A stretch of DNA of 64,000 bases from Flavobacteriales bacterium (lineage in GTDB: Bacteria > Bacteroidota > Bacteroidia > UBA10329): assembly GCA_021741155.1 (NCBI GenBank), contig JAIOYP010000008.1:1-64000 (forward strand). The letters run 5' to 3'. Positions 16,341-26,225 of this stretch are shown in pieces. The notes under the pieces were generated by a model, which worked only from the letters and a program-made list of their open reading frames with translations, had not been told where the DNA came from and did no database searches. A program made the position numbers and the translations under genes. Numbering within the stretch: the stretch's first letter is position 1; each line of letters starts with the position of its first letter.

Positions 16341-18248
16341 ATGAATGAAATAAACCAATTTTTTCTGGTAGGCGAAAACCTTCATTTACTAAGCCTTTTT
16401 GCTGTAGGGGCTGTAGTTGTCCTTGTTTTGCTTGGTGTTCAAAAAATAGTGAAGCGCCTCTTCCCAAACGAAAGCGAGTATGTATTACTGCTTTTCACTG
16501 TCCTTTGCGTTTCATCGTTAACTGCAATTTATTTTACGAGGGGAAACACAATGATGTGGGCAAACATCATTGTGGTACTGGCATATCTAAAACTTGTAAA
16601 AGGTCAGCCAAGCAATCGAAGTTCTTCGGAGTCGAGTCTGGTGTGGCCGTTTGTTTTCTTGTATGTTATATTTTTTTTAGTCAATGTCTTTGTAAGTATT
16701 GATTTTGGAGCGGGAATAGTGCGAGTATCTACGTATGATTCACCCTTTTATGCCAGACTAGTAGATTTTATGATGTTGCACGGGGTTGAGAACTATGAGA
16801 TGAACCCAATTCACTCAGACCTTATTGGAGTTCGACCATACCACTACACTGAGAATTGGTTTACGGCTTTTTGTAAGATGGGTATAGAGAGTGTACCTAC
16901 CATCTTTATTCAGCAATTTGTTGTTAACCCGATTCTCTTTTCAATGTGTGTGCTGGCTTTTTATGTAGCGGTAAAGGAGCAAATGGTTTCTTCATCGTTT
17001 GCGTTGGGCTTTGGTCTTCTTGTTCTTGTAGGGGTTGCGCTGCCAGAGGTTGTTAAGCTGATGCCTGAAGACGTGTCGTTTGTTGCTCTACGTAGTTGGT
17101 CTCCCATTACTGCACCGAAGATGTCTATTGTTTATATGATACTGCCCCTAGCTTTAGCCCAAACTGGTAGCAAGCGTTTTGAACAACAACTCTTGCTGTA
17201 CATCCTTCTTGTAGTTAATTACATAACTTTTTTGCCAGCAATACTCATTTTGTTTTCTGTGGTGGCGGTTTATCAATACGTCAAATCTAATTTAAACCGA
17301 AAAGAAGTGCAGAGTGCTGTGGTTATGATTGTGGCCGCAGTGCTCCCATTATTAATATGGAAGCTTTGCAATCCTGTTAAAGCACTAGAGGTCAACGTAA
17401 GCAGGCTAGGTCTAAATGAATTACTTCAGTTTTACTTGAACCATGGAATCTCCATATTCGGAGTTTCCATAATTTCTTTATTGTTGCTTTTTGGCCCCAT
17501 TACTATGGTCATACTCATATTGGCAAGAAAAAACCTTCATGTTTTTATCCCATTTACAGCAGCTGGAATTTTAGTTTTTGGTGGTATTGTTTCTAACATA
17601 GTTTTGGGCTACGAGATTGAGTCGTTTCAGCTGTTTCAAAACGTGGCAATCCCAACCTTGAATGTTTATTTCCTGCTAGTGTTATTTAAAGCATTGGCTA
17701 ATTTTAACCGAACGGTAAGGATTGTTTGTCTGTCTGGATTATTGGTTGTCTTCATGGTAAGATTTGTCGCTACTCCACCTCATCTAACAACGATTGCAGA
17801 AATACAACGGGTGCAAAGCTTTTTTGGTACAACTGACGGAGAGAAAACAGGATTCATCAGAAATCAAGAAAGCATGGGTGCTTTGGCTGGTAAAAATCCG
17901 TACTTAAGACCTCCTGCGGAATCAATTTTAGCTGCGATAAACAATTATGAGCCAATTAGCCTTAACGATCTTTCTTGGGATATTGCGGATGATCTTTATG
18001 CAAAACAAGAAGCGGATTACAAACGCTCTTCCGCACTTATCAACTATGTTCATGAAAAAAAGCTGGAACACCAATCGATAAATGAGGTTCAACGAAAGTT
18101 TATGGAAGAAAACAATATTCGGTTTTTGGAAGTTGAGCTAGGGGCAGAATTAATTGTACCCCACAATCAGGTTCTTGACTCGTTGCAAATGGACAATGGC
18201 ACTAAGGTTTACAAGCTTGCTTACAAACCAACTGTTGCACCCGATTAG
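16341..18248 (+). CDS. Polytopic membrane protein of a glycan cluster
   Basis: The 635-residue protein has about twelve hydrophobic segments over residues 10-480 and a soluble C-terminal domain of about 150 residues. The first long loop contains STYDSPFYARLVDFMM and RPYHYTENWF. This layout (acidic residues in the first large loop, soluble tail) recalls GT-C transferases, but I do not recognise the family. It begins 17 nt after the ACMSD-like gene and ends 5 nt before a GT2 gene, so it opens the second glycan cluster. An oligosaccharide transferase or flippase role is possible; neither is shown by the sequence. Confidence 0.7.
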   Translation: MNEINQFFLVGENLHLLSLFAVGAVVVLVLLGVQKIVKRLFPNESEYVLLLFTVLCVSSLTAIYFTRGNTMMWANIIVVLAYLKLVKGQPSNRSSSESSLVWPFVFLYVIFFLVNVFVSIDFGAGIVRVSTYDSPFYARLVDFMMLHGVENYEMNPIHSDLIGVRPYHYTENWFTAFCKMGIESVPTIFIQQFVVNPILFSMCVLAFYVAVKEQMVSSSFALGFGLLVLVGVALPEVVKLMPEDVSFVALRSWSPITAPKMSIVYMILPLALAQTGSKRFEQQLLLYILLVVNYITFLPAILILFSVVAVYQYVKSNLNRKEVQSAVVMIVAAVLPLLIWKLCNPVKALEVNVSRLGLNELLQFYLNHGISIFGVSIISLLLLFGPITMVILILARKNLHVFIPFTAAGILVFGGIVSNIVLGYEIESFQLFQNVAIPTLNVYFLLVLFKALANFNRTVRIVCLSGLLVVFMVRFVATPPHLTTIAEIQRVQSFFGTTDGEKTGFIRNQESMGALAGKNPYLRPPAESILAAINNYEPISLNDLSWDIADDLYAKQEADYKRSSALINYVHEKKLEHQSINEVQRKFMEENNIRFLEVELGAELIVPHNQVLDSLQMDNGTKVYKLAYKPTVAPD

Positions 18249-18253
18249 ATAGG

Positions 18254-19195
18254 ATGAGTAAAAACGTTGAAATATCTGTTGTAAGTCCAGTTTATCGGGC
18301 TGAAGTTATTTTGCCAGAACTGGTTTCAAGACTAGAGAATTCTCTCAATTCCATAGGAGTGAGTTATGAGATAATTCTTGTGGATGATCGCAGCCCCGAC
18401 AATTCGTGGGCGGTATTGAAGGAGCTCGTGAAAGAACATCCTTCATTAAACATATATCGACTGAGCAGAAATTTTGGACAGCATAATGCTATTAGTGCAG
18501 GCCTGAGTCTAGCAAAGGGTAAATGGGTGGTGGTGATGGACTGCGACCTTCAGGATAGACCAGAAGAAATATCACGTCTTTACCTCAAGGCAAAAGAGGG
18601 ATACGAGATGATTCTTGCTAGAAGAGTTAACCGACAAGATAAATGGTTAAAAAGAATATCTTCTAAACTGTTTTTTTCAACTTTTGGATATTTCACAAAC
18701 ACAATCCAAGACCCATTGGTTGGTAATTTTGGTATCTATCACATTATAGTGATTGAGGCCATTCTTAGTATGGGAGACGAAGTCAGGTATTTTCCGACCC
18801 TGACTCAGTGGGTTGGGTTTCATCGGGGTTATTTAGACGTTCAACATGACGCGAGAACACAAGGGGAGTCTACATACAACTGGAGGAGTCTATTTCATTT
18901 GGCGTTCAATACTATTTTGGCGTTTTCCGATAAGCCACTTAAGTTGACAGTGAAACTGGGGTTCTGGATTTCGATGTTTTCACTTGGTGTAGGAGTCTAT
19001 TATTTGACTTTGTACTTCTTAGGGGAGATTGATGTTTTGGGGTTCGCTAGTTTGATTACCTCAATCTCTTTTTTCTCAGGAATAATAATTCTGATTTTAG
19101 GAATAATAGGTCTCTATATTGGGAGGGTATTTGATAAAGTGAAGAATCGACCAAACTTTATAATTAGTGAATCGGTGAACCAGAGAGATGATTGA
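18254..19195 (+). CDS. Membrane-anchored GT2 glycosyltransferase (GtrB type)
   Basis: The 313-residue enzyme has SVVSPVYRAE, ILVDDRSPDNSW and the metal site MDCDLQDRPEE, followed by two C-terminal membrane segments (about 235-258 and 268-292). The family transfers a sugar from a nucleotide donor to undecaprenyl phosphate or a related lipid at the cytoplasmic face. The gene starts 5 nt after the polytopic protein. If that protein is a GT-C, the pair would be a donor-maker and a periplasmic user, which is inference. Confidence 0.9.
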   Translation: MSKNVEISVVSPVYRAEVILPELVSRLENSLNSIGVSYEIILVDDRSPDNSWAVLKELVKEHPSLNIYRLSRNFGQHNAISAGLSLAKGKWVVVMDCDLQDRPEEISRLYLKAKEGYEMILARRVNRQDKWLKRISSKLFFSTFGYFTNTIQDPLVGNFGIYHIIVIEAILSMGDEVRYFPTLTQWVGFHRGYLDVQHDARTQGESTYNWRSLFHLAFNTILAFSDKPLKLTVKLGFWISMFSLGVGVYYLTLYFLGEIDVLGFASLITSISFFSGIIILILGIIGLYIGRVFDKVKNRPNFIISESVNQRDD

Positions 19196-19231
19196 TGGTC
19201 AAAACCTTATGACAGATTCTAAAGGATTGAA

Positions 19232-20043
19232 ATGAAAGTGTTAGTTGTAGGTGCCAATGGGCTCTTAGGCTCAAACTTGGTGAGGGGCTGTCTTGACATG
19301 TCGTGGGAAACGGACTGTGTGGTAAGAACGAAGGTCGACAACCTCATTGAGGGGGATTTGCAACTAATAAACGTAACTGAAATTGAAAAACTGGAAGATA
19401 GCTATGATATTGTTTTTCATGCAGCGGGTAATTATAGACAACAAGTAGATGAATTAATTGAATCAAACGTTGGAATAGTTGGCCGACTGATGTCCAAGCT
19501 CAAGTCTGCCAAACTGGTTTTTGCATCAACTGTTATGGTGTACGGGAATCAAAAATCTATCATTAGCGAGAACACGATTATCTCACCTGTAGATAATTAT
19601 GGTGTGGTTAAGTTATGCACTGAAGCTTTGGTACGTCAGCAGGAAAAGCATGTTATTGTGCGATTAGCATCTCTTTATGGATTAGGGATGTATCCCAATA
19701 CGTTCATCCCCATTTCTATTCGAAATGCAAAGAAGGATAATGTGGTGACGGTATTCGGGAATGGAGAAAGGAGTAATAATTATATTCACGTTCGAGATGC
19801 TGTACAATACTTGCTGGCTGGAGCGGTGAAAAGTGCTAACGGAACTTATCTTGCTTCGGCTAGAAAATCGTATTCTAATAATGAGTTGGCAAGCATAATT
19901 TGTAACCAACTTCCTGAATGCGAAATTCGACATACAGGAGAGGACAAAAGCTTCTCATATTGTTACGACAATGGAAAATCTCGAGACTTATTAGGAATCA
20001 ATCAGGAAACAAAAATCAGTGAAGGCCTCAAAGAATTGATTGA
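19232..20043 (+). CDS. NAD-dependent sugar epimerase/dehydratase (extended SDR)
   Basis: The protein has the Rossmann motif GANGLLGS at about residues 8-15, the Ser/Thr of the active site in ASTVMVYG and the catalytic pair in NYGVVKLCTE (Tyr-x3-Lys). Its 272 residues are a little short for the family, and the C-terminal substrate region is reduced. The stop is at 20048-20050, overlapping the ATG of the ATP-grasp gene at 20043. I give the end here at the overlap; the full frame runs to 20050. A nucleotide-sugar substrate is expected, and the exact reaction is open. Confidence 0.85.
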
Positions 20044-21020
20044 TGTGTAGTGTACTGGTAACAGGTATCGGAGGCAACGTAGGTCAAGGGATTCTGCGCA
20101 ATATTCAGAATTCGGGGCTGCCAGTTAACATCATTGGCTGCAATGTGATTGGGCTGAGTTCTGGTAATCATTTGGCATCAAAAGTTTATCAGATACCATA
20201 TGCCAATCATCCAGACTATATCAGCGAAATCATTCGGATTATTGAACAAGAAGATATCAAGCTAATTATACCCTCAACAGATTTTGAAAGTTATCATCTC
20301 GCGGTTGAACGCAAGAAACTTCGGTGTCATGTAGCAGCTTCAGATGAGAACGTGTGTAAGGCATATTTGGATAAGCACGAAACTTTCTTGAGACACACTG
20401 AATTTAACATCCCATTTGTTGATACGGTATTGCTTGAGGATGGAATACCCTCTGAATGGGATGATGTGATAATTAAACCAAAACAAGGAAGGGGTTCTAG
20501 AGGCATTCAAATAAACCCAAAGAACCCATCTGATTATTTTGGGCAAGGTTATGTGGCTCAACGGTATATTGAGGGAGAAGAGATAACTACAGCATTCTAT
20601 GTGACCAAATCGGGCCAAGTTCATGGACAGATTACGTTGGTGAGGGAGTTAGAGAACGGGGCAACTGTATTTTGCGAGGTGGTGAGTGATTATGATGAAA
20701 AACTCAGACCCATTATCGGAGGAATGGTAAAAGCAGGAGGACTGAGGGGTTCGGTGAACATTCAATCTCGGGTGAATAATCAAGGAGAAGTTTTTCCTTT
20801 TGAAGTTAATTGTAGGATTTCCGGAACCAATTCGATTAGGTCGCAATTCGGATTTCAGGATGTAAAATATCTGTTGCAGGAATATCTACTCGATATTTCG
20901 CCAGACCCTTGCCGCATCACAAAAGGAAAAGCTCTGCGCATTCTTATGGATGTAATTTATCCGGAGGTTACAGCCACAGGTACGGCAATCAATAGTTCGA
21001 CTCCCCATTACCTTTATTAA
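20043..21020 (+). CDS. ATP-grasp ligase
   Basis: The start is the ATG at 20043 (a TTG lies one codon earlier). The 325-residue protein has an N-terminal Rossmann-like domain with GIGGNVGQG. The ATP-grasp core follows with VIIKPKQGRGSRGI (nucleotide lysine and glycine loop), AQRYIEGEE and the metal site PFEVNCRISG (Glu and Asn). It resembles CarB-like and pilin/sugar ligases that form amide bonds from carboxylate, amine and ATP. It sits between the epimerase and HAD genes and upstream of the WecE transaminase, so it might attach an amino acid or other acid to an amino sugar; this is inferred. Confidence 0.8.
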   Translation: MCSVLVTGIGGNVGQGILRNIQNSGLPVNIIGCNVIGLSSGNHLASKVYQIPYANHPDYISEIIRIIEQEDIKLIIPSTDFESYHLAVERKKLRCHVAASDENVCKAYLDKHETFLRHTEFNIPFVDTVLLEDGIPSEWDDVIIKPKQGRGSRGIQINPKNPSDYFGQGYVAQRYIEGEEITTAFYVTKSGQVHGQITLVRELENGATVFCEVVSDYDEKLRPIIGGMVKAGGLRGSVNIQSRVNNQGEVFPFEVNCRISGTNSIRSQFGFQDVKYLLQEYLLDISPDPCRITKGKALRILMDVIYPEVTATGTAINSSTPHYLY

Positions 21021-21021
21021 G

Positions 21022-21669
21022 ATGGTGGAACATGTTCTTTTTGATGCGGCCAACACGCTTATACATAAGCCAGCAATATGGTCAACATGGCAGAAAGTAT
21101 TGAAGAGCCACGGTGCAGTGATTGCGGAACTTGAATTGCGCAGAGTTCATAAACTGACATCTGAAACTGTACGGTTTCCGGATAGAACTGATGGAGCGTT
21201 CTATAAGTCTTTCAACGCCAGTGTACTTTACAATTTGGGAATTATTCCAACGGAATCGTTACTCAACGATCTGTTTTTGAGCATGCATAAATTGGAATGG
21301 GAAGTCTTTGATGACTGTATGGTTGTTTCAACAATTCAATTACCAGTTTCTGTAGCTTCAAATTTTGATACAAGTCTCAACTCCAAGCTTGAGAAACACT
21401 TCGGGTTTCGTTTTTATAAAGTAGTGGTGTCTGAGGAAATTGGGCACCGAAAGCCAAGTGAGTCATTCTATCAGAAAGCAGTTGAAGCCTTGGGGGTAGA
21501 ATCTTCTAAGGTTCTTTATATCGGAGATTCATTGGAATTAGACATTCATCCTGCACAAAAGATTGGGATGAAGGCATATCTCATCGATCGTGAAGGTTTT
21601 TATTTAAACTTTGAAAATCGAATTGAATCAATGAGCGAGATAAATTCGTTAATCGAGAAGATTCGATAG
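21022..21669 (+). CDS. HAD-superfamily hydrolase
   Basis: The 215-residue protein has motif I FDAANTL (nucleophile Asp8), a conserved Ser/Thr region, a Lys in HRKPSESFY and motif IV YIGDSLELDI. The second Asp of the usual DxD motif is Ala, as in DREG-2/HDHD3-like and phosphonatase-like branches, so the reaction may not be a plain phosphatase. The start comes 1 nt after the ATP-grasp stop, which indicates a tight operon. In nucleotide-sugar operons such proteins often dephosphorylate a sugar phosphate; the substrate here is unknown. Confidence 0.8.
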   Translation: MVEHVLFDAANTLIHKPAIWSTWQKVLKSHGAVIAELELRRVHKLTSETVRFPDRTDGAFYKSFNASVLYNLGIIPTESLLNDLFLSMHKLEWEVFDDCMVVSTIQLPVSVASNFDTSLNSKLEKHFGFRFYKVVVSEEIGHRKPSESFYQKAVEALGVESSKVLYIGDSLELDIHPAQKIGMKAYLIDREGFYLNFENRIESMSEINSLIEKIR

Positions 21670-21687
21670 ACTAATCCTCAGATTGGC

Positions 21688-22845
21688 ATGGACAACGGAG
21701 TTAGATTCAATATACCACATTGCACTGGCAAGGAAACAGATTACCTGCAAGAGGCGGTTGCCACAGGTAAGATCTCTGGCAATGGCATGTTCACTAAAAA
21801 GTGTCAGGCCATTCTTGAGAAAATCACCAAAACCCCGAAGGTTTTACTCACTACATCCTGCACCGATGCGCTGGAAATGTGCGCCATTCTGATGGAAATC
21901 CAAGAAGGAGACGAAGTGATAATGCCATCTTTCACGTTCGTTTCCACCGCTAACGCTTTCATTTTAAGAGGTGCGAATATTGTATTTGTAGATAGCCGAG
22001 CCGACCATCCTGGAATGGATGAAGACAAGGTTGAGGATGTCATCACCGAAAAGACAAAGGCCATTGTGGCAGTCCATTATGCTGGTGTTGCCTGCAATAT
22101 GGAAAAGCTGCGTTCCATAGCAGATAGACATAGTATTTTTTTGGTTGAGGATGCGGCTCAGGCCATTGAATCTGAGTTCAAATGGTCAGATGGGAGAGAA
22201 TCAGTTTTAGGCTCAATAGGAGAGCTAGGCACACTTTCTTTTCACGAAACCAAGAACATTCAGTGTGGCGAAGGTGGCGCGCTGCTTATCAATAAGCCTG
22301 AGTTTGAGAAACGGGCAGAGATTATTTGGGAAAAAGGAACAAACAGAACTGCATTTTGGAGAGGAGAGGTGGATAAATACGGTTGGGTTGATATTGGCTC
22401 CTCGTTTTTACCATCAGAATTGAATGCGGCATTTTTGTACGCACAATTGGAAAATGTAGTAGCCATTCAAAAAAGACGTTTGGAAATATGGGAGCAGTAT
22501 TATACTGGATTCCAACCCTTGTTTGAGACGAAAAAAGTGCGCGCTCCTTTCATTCCAAACTATGCCGCTAATAACGCGCACATGTTTTACTTGGTGTGTG
22601 TATCTGAGGAGGAGCGCACGAATTTGATTGCGCATTTGAAATCGGTTGATATTCATGCGGTTTTCCACTATCAATCGCTTCATGCATCTCCTTATTTCAA
22701 GAACAAACATGATGGGAGACCGCTCCCTTGGTCTGATACTTACAGTAAGTGCTTGGTTAGATTGCCTCTGCATCTTCATCTTGGTACTGAAGATGTGGCA
22801 AGGGTAATCACCAGTATCAGAGCTTTCTATTCTAAAAAGAGATAG
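21688..22845 (+). CDS. wecE: dTDP-4-amino-4,6-dideoxygalactose transaminase
   Basis: The 385-residue PLP enzyme of the DegT/DnrJ/EryC1 fold shows the PLP lysine in SFHETKN (Lys189), EDAAQAIE for the ring-binding Asp and the run EKGTNRTAFWRGEVDKYGW. With WVDIGSSFLPSELNAAFL that run is nearly diagnostic of WecE/RffA. It makes dTDP-Fuc4N from the 4-keto-6-deoxy sugar. It follows the HAD gene by 18 nt. The N-acetylating enzyme WecD was not found nearby; the upstream ATP-grasp gene could modify the amine instead. Confidence 0.88.
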   Translation: MDNGVRFNIPHCTGKETDYLQEAVATGKISGNGMFTKKCQAILEKITKTPKVLLTTSCTDALEMCAILMEIQEGDEVIMPSFTFVSTANAFILRGANIVFVDSRADHPGMDEDKVEDVITEKTKAIVAVHYAGVACNMEKLRSIADRHSIFLVEDAAQAIESEFKWSDGRESVLGSIGELGTLSFHETKNIQCGEGGALLINKPEFEKRAEIIWEKGTNRTAFWRGEVDKYGWVDIGSSFLPSELNAAFLYAQLENVVAIQKRRLEIWEQYYTGFQPLFETKKVRAPFIPNYAANNAHMFYLVCVSEEERTNLIAHLKSVDIHAVFHYQSLHASPYFKNKHDGRPLPWSDTYSKCLVRLPLHLHLGTEDVARVITSIRAFYSKKR

Positions 22846-23000
22846 TGGTAGCGCTCTCAATTACAACAACGCAATCGTTCTCAAATTAAAATGATATTAA
22901 AAACAGATGGGTCATGAAAGATTGCTATCGGAGTAGTTGAACGAGACCATATATTTGATACCAACAATCATATAGAATCAGTAATAGGATCACGTGAAAT
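22846..23000 (+). other. Spacer with a short coding-like remnant
   Basis: This 155-nt spacer separates wecE from fdtA. A frame reading KIAIGVVERDHIFDTNNHIES, open from about 22918 to a stop at 23020-23022, has coding-like composition, lacks a start and overlaps the start of fdtA, so it may be the end of a decayed gene. I could not assign it to a family. A promoter box lies at 22950-22957. Confidence 0.25.
22950..22957 (+). promoter_or_regulatory. TATATTTG -7 box for fdtA
   Basis: An exact TAnnTTTG match, 43 nt before the ATG at 23001. It would start a new transcript for the fdtA-fdtB part of the cluster. Confidence 0.45.
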
Positions 23001-23369
23001 ATGCCAAAACTCATTGAACTGAATACGTTTAGCGGTGTACGTGGAAGCCTTAGTGTCCTAGAGGACTTTGAGATTTCATTTGGGATTAGGAGGATATTCT
23101 ATATCTATAGTGTAGATGAAGCCGAGCGGGGAGGCCACCGTCATATTAAAACCCATCAGGCTCTGATTTGCCTGAAAGGGAGCTGTTCAATTGGAAATGA
23201 TGATGGAACACAGAAAGAAACTTATGTATTGGACTCTCCATCAAAGTGTTTGATTCTCTACCCTCAGGATTGGCATGTGCTCTACGATTTCAGTCCAGAT
23301 GCTATTTTACTCGTACTGGCATCTGAACTCTATAACGAGGCAGACTATGTTTTTGAGCCTTATTCATGA
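23001..23369 (+). CDS. fdtA: dTDP-4-keto-6-deoxyglucose 3,4-ketoisomerase (cupin)
   Basis: The 122-residue single-cupin protein has the family pattern [38 protein letters not shown], with the catalytic His pair in HRH. FdtA/QdtA/Tyl1a enzymes shift the keto group from C4 to C3 of dTDP-4-keto-6-deoxyglucose before transamination at C3. The 4-nt overlap with the transaminase gene (23366) fits that order. The stereochemical outcome (galacto or gluco, thus Fuc3N or Qui3N) cannot be decided by eye, so the symbol is by similarity. Confidence 0.85.
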   Translation: MPKLIELNTFSGVRGSLSVLEDFEISFGIRRIFYIYSVDEAERGGHRHIKTHQALICLKGSCSIGNDDGTQKETYVLDSPSKCLILYPQDWHVLYDFSPDAILLVLASELYNEADYVFEPYS

Positions 23370-24451
23370 TTAAGTTTCTTGACCTTCAGGAAATTAACCG
23401 TCCATACTACGAAGCGATGGAACGCATTTCTTCGGAAGTGATACGGTCTGGTTGGTATATTCTAGGCGAGCGCGTTCGGGAGTTTGAGAACAAGTTCGCG
23501 AAATTTTGTGGTGTAGATTATTGTATTGGCGTTGGTAATGGCCTTGACGCTCTTTCGCTGATTCTTAAGGCGATGGATTTTGAGAAGGGGTCGGAGATAT
23601 TGGTTCCTGCCAATACTTATATCGCCACGGTATTGGCAATAACTGAAGCAGGGTATAGGCCGATTCTTATTGAGCCGGACTCCGCTACTTTCAACATCGA
23701 TTCAACCTTGATGGAACATCAGATTACATCACGCACAAAGGCAATTCTTGTAGTGCATCTTTATGGAAGGTGTTGTGATATGGAGGCAATCAATGGCATT
23801 GCAAAAAAGCATGGACTGAAGGTAATAGAAGATTGTGCACAAGCACATGGAGCCATGACGCTTGGAAAGAGAGTAGGCAACTTGTCTGATGCCGCTGCCT
23901 TTAGTTTTTACCCTGGGAAAAACCTTGGGGCATTTGGAGATGCTGGTGCTGTAACTACCTCAGACCAAGCACTAGCACAGCGCGTGAGCATTTTGCGAAA
24001 TTATGGTTCGGAGATAAAGTATCACAACCTGATAAAGGGAGTTAATAGCAGGCTGGATGAGTTTCAGGCGGCTTTACTGTCTCACAAGTTGGATTTCCTG
24101 GATCAGGAAAATGCCAAAAGAGAGCAGTTGGCGGAATACTACCTGACACACATTAAAAATGCAAAGGTAGAATTGCCCGAAAGGAGCAATCGAGGAGCCA
24201 ACGTCTGGCATCTTTTTGTGGTTAGGGTAAAAGACCGTGCGGGCTTTATTGAATACATGAAAGAATCGGGTATTGAAACTATGATTCATTACCCTATTCC
24301 AATTCATAATCAGGAAGCGTACAAAGAACTCGCTCACCTCAAATTACCGATTACGGAAAAAATTCATCAGGAGGTTGTAAGTCTGCCCATGGGAGGGCAC
24401 CTTTCTATTGATGACCTTTCTTACATTGTATCAAAGATTAACAGTTATTGA
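23366..24451 (+). CDS. fdtB: dTDP-3-amino-3,6-dideoxyhexose transaminase
   Basis: This 361-residue DegT/DnrJ/EryC1-family PLP enzyme has the PLP lysine in [15 protein letters not shown] (Lys185), EDCAQAHGA and RMDE-like [10 protein letters not shown]. The N-terminus [17 protein letters not shown] is typical of FdtB/QdtB. It aminates the 3-keto sugar made by the FdtA-like cupin, yielding dTDP-Fuc3N or dTDP-Qui3N. The N-acetyltransferase (FdtC/QdtC) is not seen in the window. It overlaps both neighbours (ATGA before, TGATG after). Confidence 0.88.
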   Translation: MIKFLDLQEINRPYYEAMERISSEVIRSGWYILGERVREFENKFAKFCGVDYCIGVGNGLDALSLILKAMDFEKGSEILVPANTYIATVLAITEAGYRPILIEPDSATFNIDSTLMEHQITSRTKAILVVHLYGRCCDMEAINGIAKKHGLKVIEDCAQAHGAMTLGKRVGNLSDAAAFSFYPGKNLGAFGDAGAVTTSDQALAQRVSILRNYGSEIKYHNLIKGVNSRLDEFQAALLSHKLDFLDQENAKREQLAEYYLTHIKNAKVELPERSNRGANVWHLFVVRVKDRAGFIEYMKESGIETMIHYPIPIHNQEAYKELAHLKLPITEKIHQEVVSLPMGGHLSIDDLSYIVSKINSY

Positions 24452-25374
24452 TGGAATTATCCGTTGTTATTCCAGTTTATAATGCAGAGGAAACGATTGC
24501 AAAGCTGATTGAGGCGCTGTCTTCATCTCTTTTCGGTGTTGATTTCGAAGTGGTTTTGGTAAATGATTCCAGTCGCGACAGGTCGGAAGAGATTTGTACC
24601 AACCTTGCAGAAAGACACAACAACATCACATTCGTTAGTCTGCGGAAGAATTTTGGGGAGCACAATGCCGTTATGTGTGGCCTAAATTTCTGTCAGGGAG
24701 AATATATCGTTGTAATTGATGATGATTTTCAAAATCCACCAGAGGAAATTTTGAAGCTTTTGGCAGAAATCAAACGGGGATATGATGTGGTTTTCTCTAA
24801 GTACAAAGACAAGCAACATCACGTATTGCGTAATCTAGGCAGCGCGCTCAATGATTATGTGGCAACTTGGCTTATCGGTAAACCGAAAGATCTTTACCTG
24901 TCAAGCTTTAAGATAATGAGCAGAGGCCTGGTTAAGGAAGTGATTAAGTATGATGGCCCTAACCCATATATAGACGGACTGGTGTTTAGGAACACGAACA
25001 ATATTTCGTCCATTCTTGTACATCACAACCAGCGCAAAACGGGGAGGTCTGGATATACATTTCGGAAGCTCGTATCGCTTTATCTGAACATGTTCATCAA
25101 CTTTTCAATTATGCCGTTACGGGTCTTTACCGTGCTTGGGGTAATTACGTTTCTACTGGGTATGGTATTGGCAATACTGTTCATATGGGAACGAATCCAT
25201 CGTCCAGGAATGACACCGGGATGGGCATCGCTAGCCGTTATTGTTTTGCTTACATCTGGGTTTCAAGCCGTGTTCTTAGGACTCATGGGAGAGTATTTGG
25301 GCAAGTTATACCAAAAAGAAAATGGAGCCCCGCAGTGGGTTGTTAAAAAGGTCATAACACCGAAACAGAACTAA
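24451..25374 (+). CDS. Membrane-anchored GT2 glycosyltransferase
   Basis: The start is the ATG at 24451 that overlaps the fdtB stop (a TTG precedes it). The 307-residue enzyme has SVVIPVYNAE, VLVNDSSRDRSEE and the metal site VIDDDFQNPPEE, followed by two C-terminal membrane segments (about 228-250 and 258-282). The family loads a sugar on a polyprenyl phosphate. Being coupled to fdtB, it is a good candidate for using the 3-amino sugar. It carries an Asn after Phe-Gln (DFQNPPE) where the others have LQD. Confidence 0.9.
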   Translation: MELSVVIPVYNAEETIAKLIEALSSSLFGVDFEVVLVNDSSRDRSEEICTNLAERHNNITFVSLRKNFGEHNAVMCGLNFCQGEYIVVIDDDFQNPPEEILKLLAEIKRGYDVVFSKYKDKQHHVLRNLGSALNDYVATWLIGKPKDLYLSSFKIMSRGLVKEVIKYDGPNPYIDGLVFRNTNNISSILVHHNQRKTGRSGYTFRKLVSLYLNMFINFSIMPLRVFTVLGVITFLLGMVLAILFIWERIHRPGMTPGWASLAVIVLLTSGFQAVFLGLMGEYLGKLYQKENGAPQWVVKKVITPKQN

Positions 25375-25376
25375 GT

Positions 25377-26132
25377 ATGATTGGTAAGGGAGACGAATAT
25401 GAAAAAATGGCGGACACAGAGCGGGAGCTGTGGTGGTATAAGATTCTACATCTGCTAACCTACCGTTCTATAGAGAATCGGTTTGGTTCTGACCGGACCA
25501 TACAAATTTTGGATATGGGTTGTGGAACGGGAGGATTAATGTTGTACCTGAAGACCAAAGGATATGAAAACATCAAGGGATTTGATATCTCGGAAGATGC
25601 TGTCAGAATCTGTACTGAAAGAAATTTAGAAGTAGAAAAAGGAGACCTTTTGGATGCTCAAAGCCTGATTGCTAAATCAAATTATCAGGTAATTATATCG
25701 CACGATACTCTATGTTATTTTGATTTAAAACAAGCACAGAAGATTGTTCTAGTTCTGGGTGATAAATTGACCACTGGGGGAATTCTTCTTATGAACCTTC
25801 CTGCATTACAAGCCTTTGGCGGAATTCACGACAAGGCCGTGGGTATTGTTCGGAGATTCAATTTCGCAGACGTGGGAGAATTGAATGTAGGTTCTCGTCT
25901 TGGCTTAGACAGCACCCGTTTTTGGCCATTCATCTTGACCCCGTTAATATTTATTAAGAGGTTTGTTCAACGGCTCAAAATGAAAAAACGGAATTATGAG
26001 GTAACGTCTGATGTCGAAATGCCCAACGGAATTTTGAACACGGCCTTTTTTCTATTGGTCAAAATGGAGTTTTCTCTTTTAAGGTCGGGATTGTTCGGGT
26101 CTTCTCTTTATGTGGTTTTTGTAAAGGAATAG
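25377..26132 (+). CDS. Class I SAM-dependent methyltransferase
   Basis: The 251-residue protein has motif I ILDMGCGTGGLM (about 41-52), the acidic strand-2 end GFDISEDA and SHDTLCYFD as motif IV. A hydrophobic C-terminal part follows (about 175-245). It starts 2 nt after the GT2 gene. In such clusters it would methylate a sugar hydroxyl or amine or a lipid-linked intermediate. The substrate is not readable. Confidence 0.85.
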   Translation: MIGKGDEYEKMADTERELWWYKILHLLTYRSIENRFGSDRTIQILDMGCGTGGLMLYLKTKGYENIKGFDISEDAVRICTERNLEVEKGDLLDAQSLIAKSNYQVIISHDTLCYFDLKQAQKIVLVLGDKLTTGGILLMNLPALQAFGGIHDKAVGIVRRFNFADVGELNVGSRLGLDSTRFWPFILTPLIFIKRFVQRLKMKKRNYEVTSDVEMPNGILNTAFFLLVKMEFSLLRSGLFGSSLYVVFVKE

Positions 26133-26225
26133 TAAATTCTTTTGTTTGTTCATCGACCAAGTTGAGAAGAACTCTTCAGCCAATCATTTTATTCCGCTTT
26201 AGCCTAGCTATAAAATGGATGTTCA

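Noticed and set aside
22918..23022. Small gene before fdtA
   Set aside because: No start codon, only about 35 codons, and no recognisable family; recorded only as a possible remnant.
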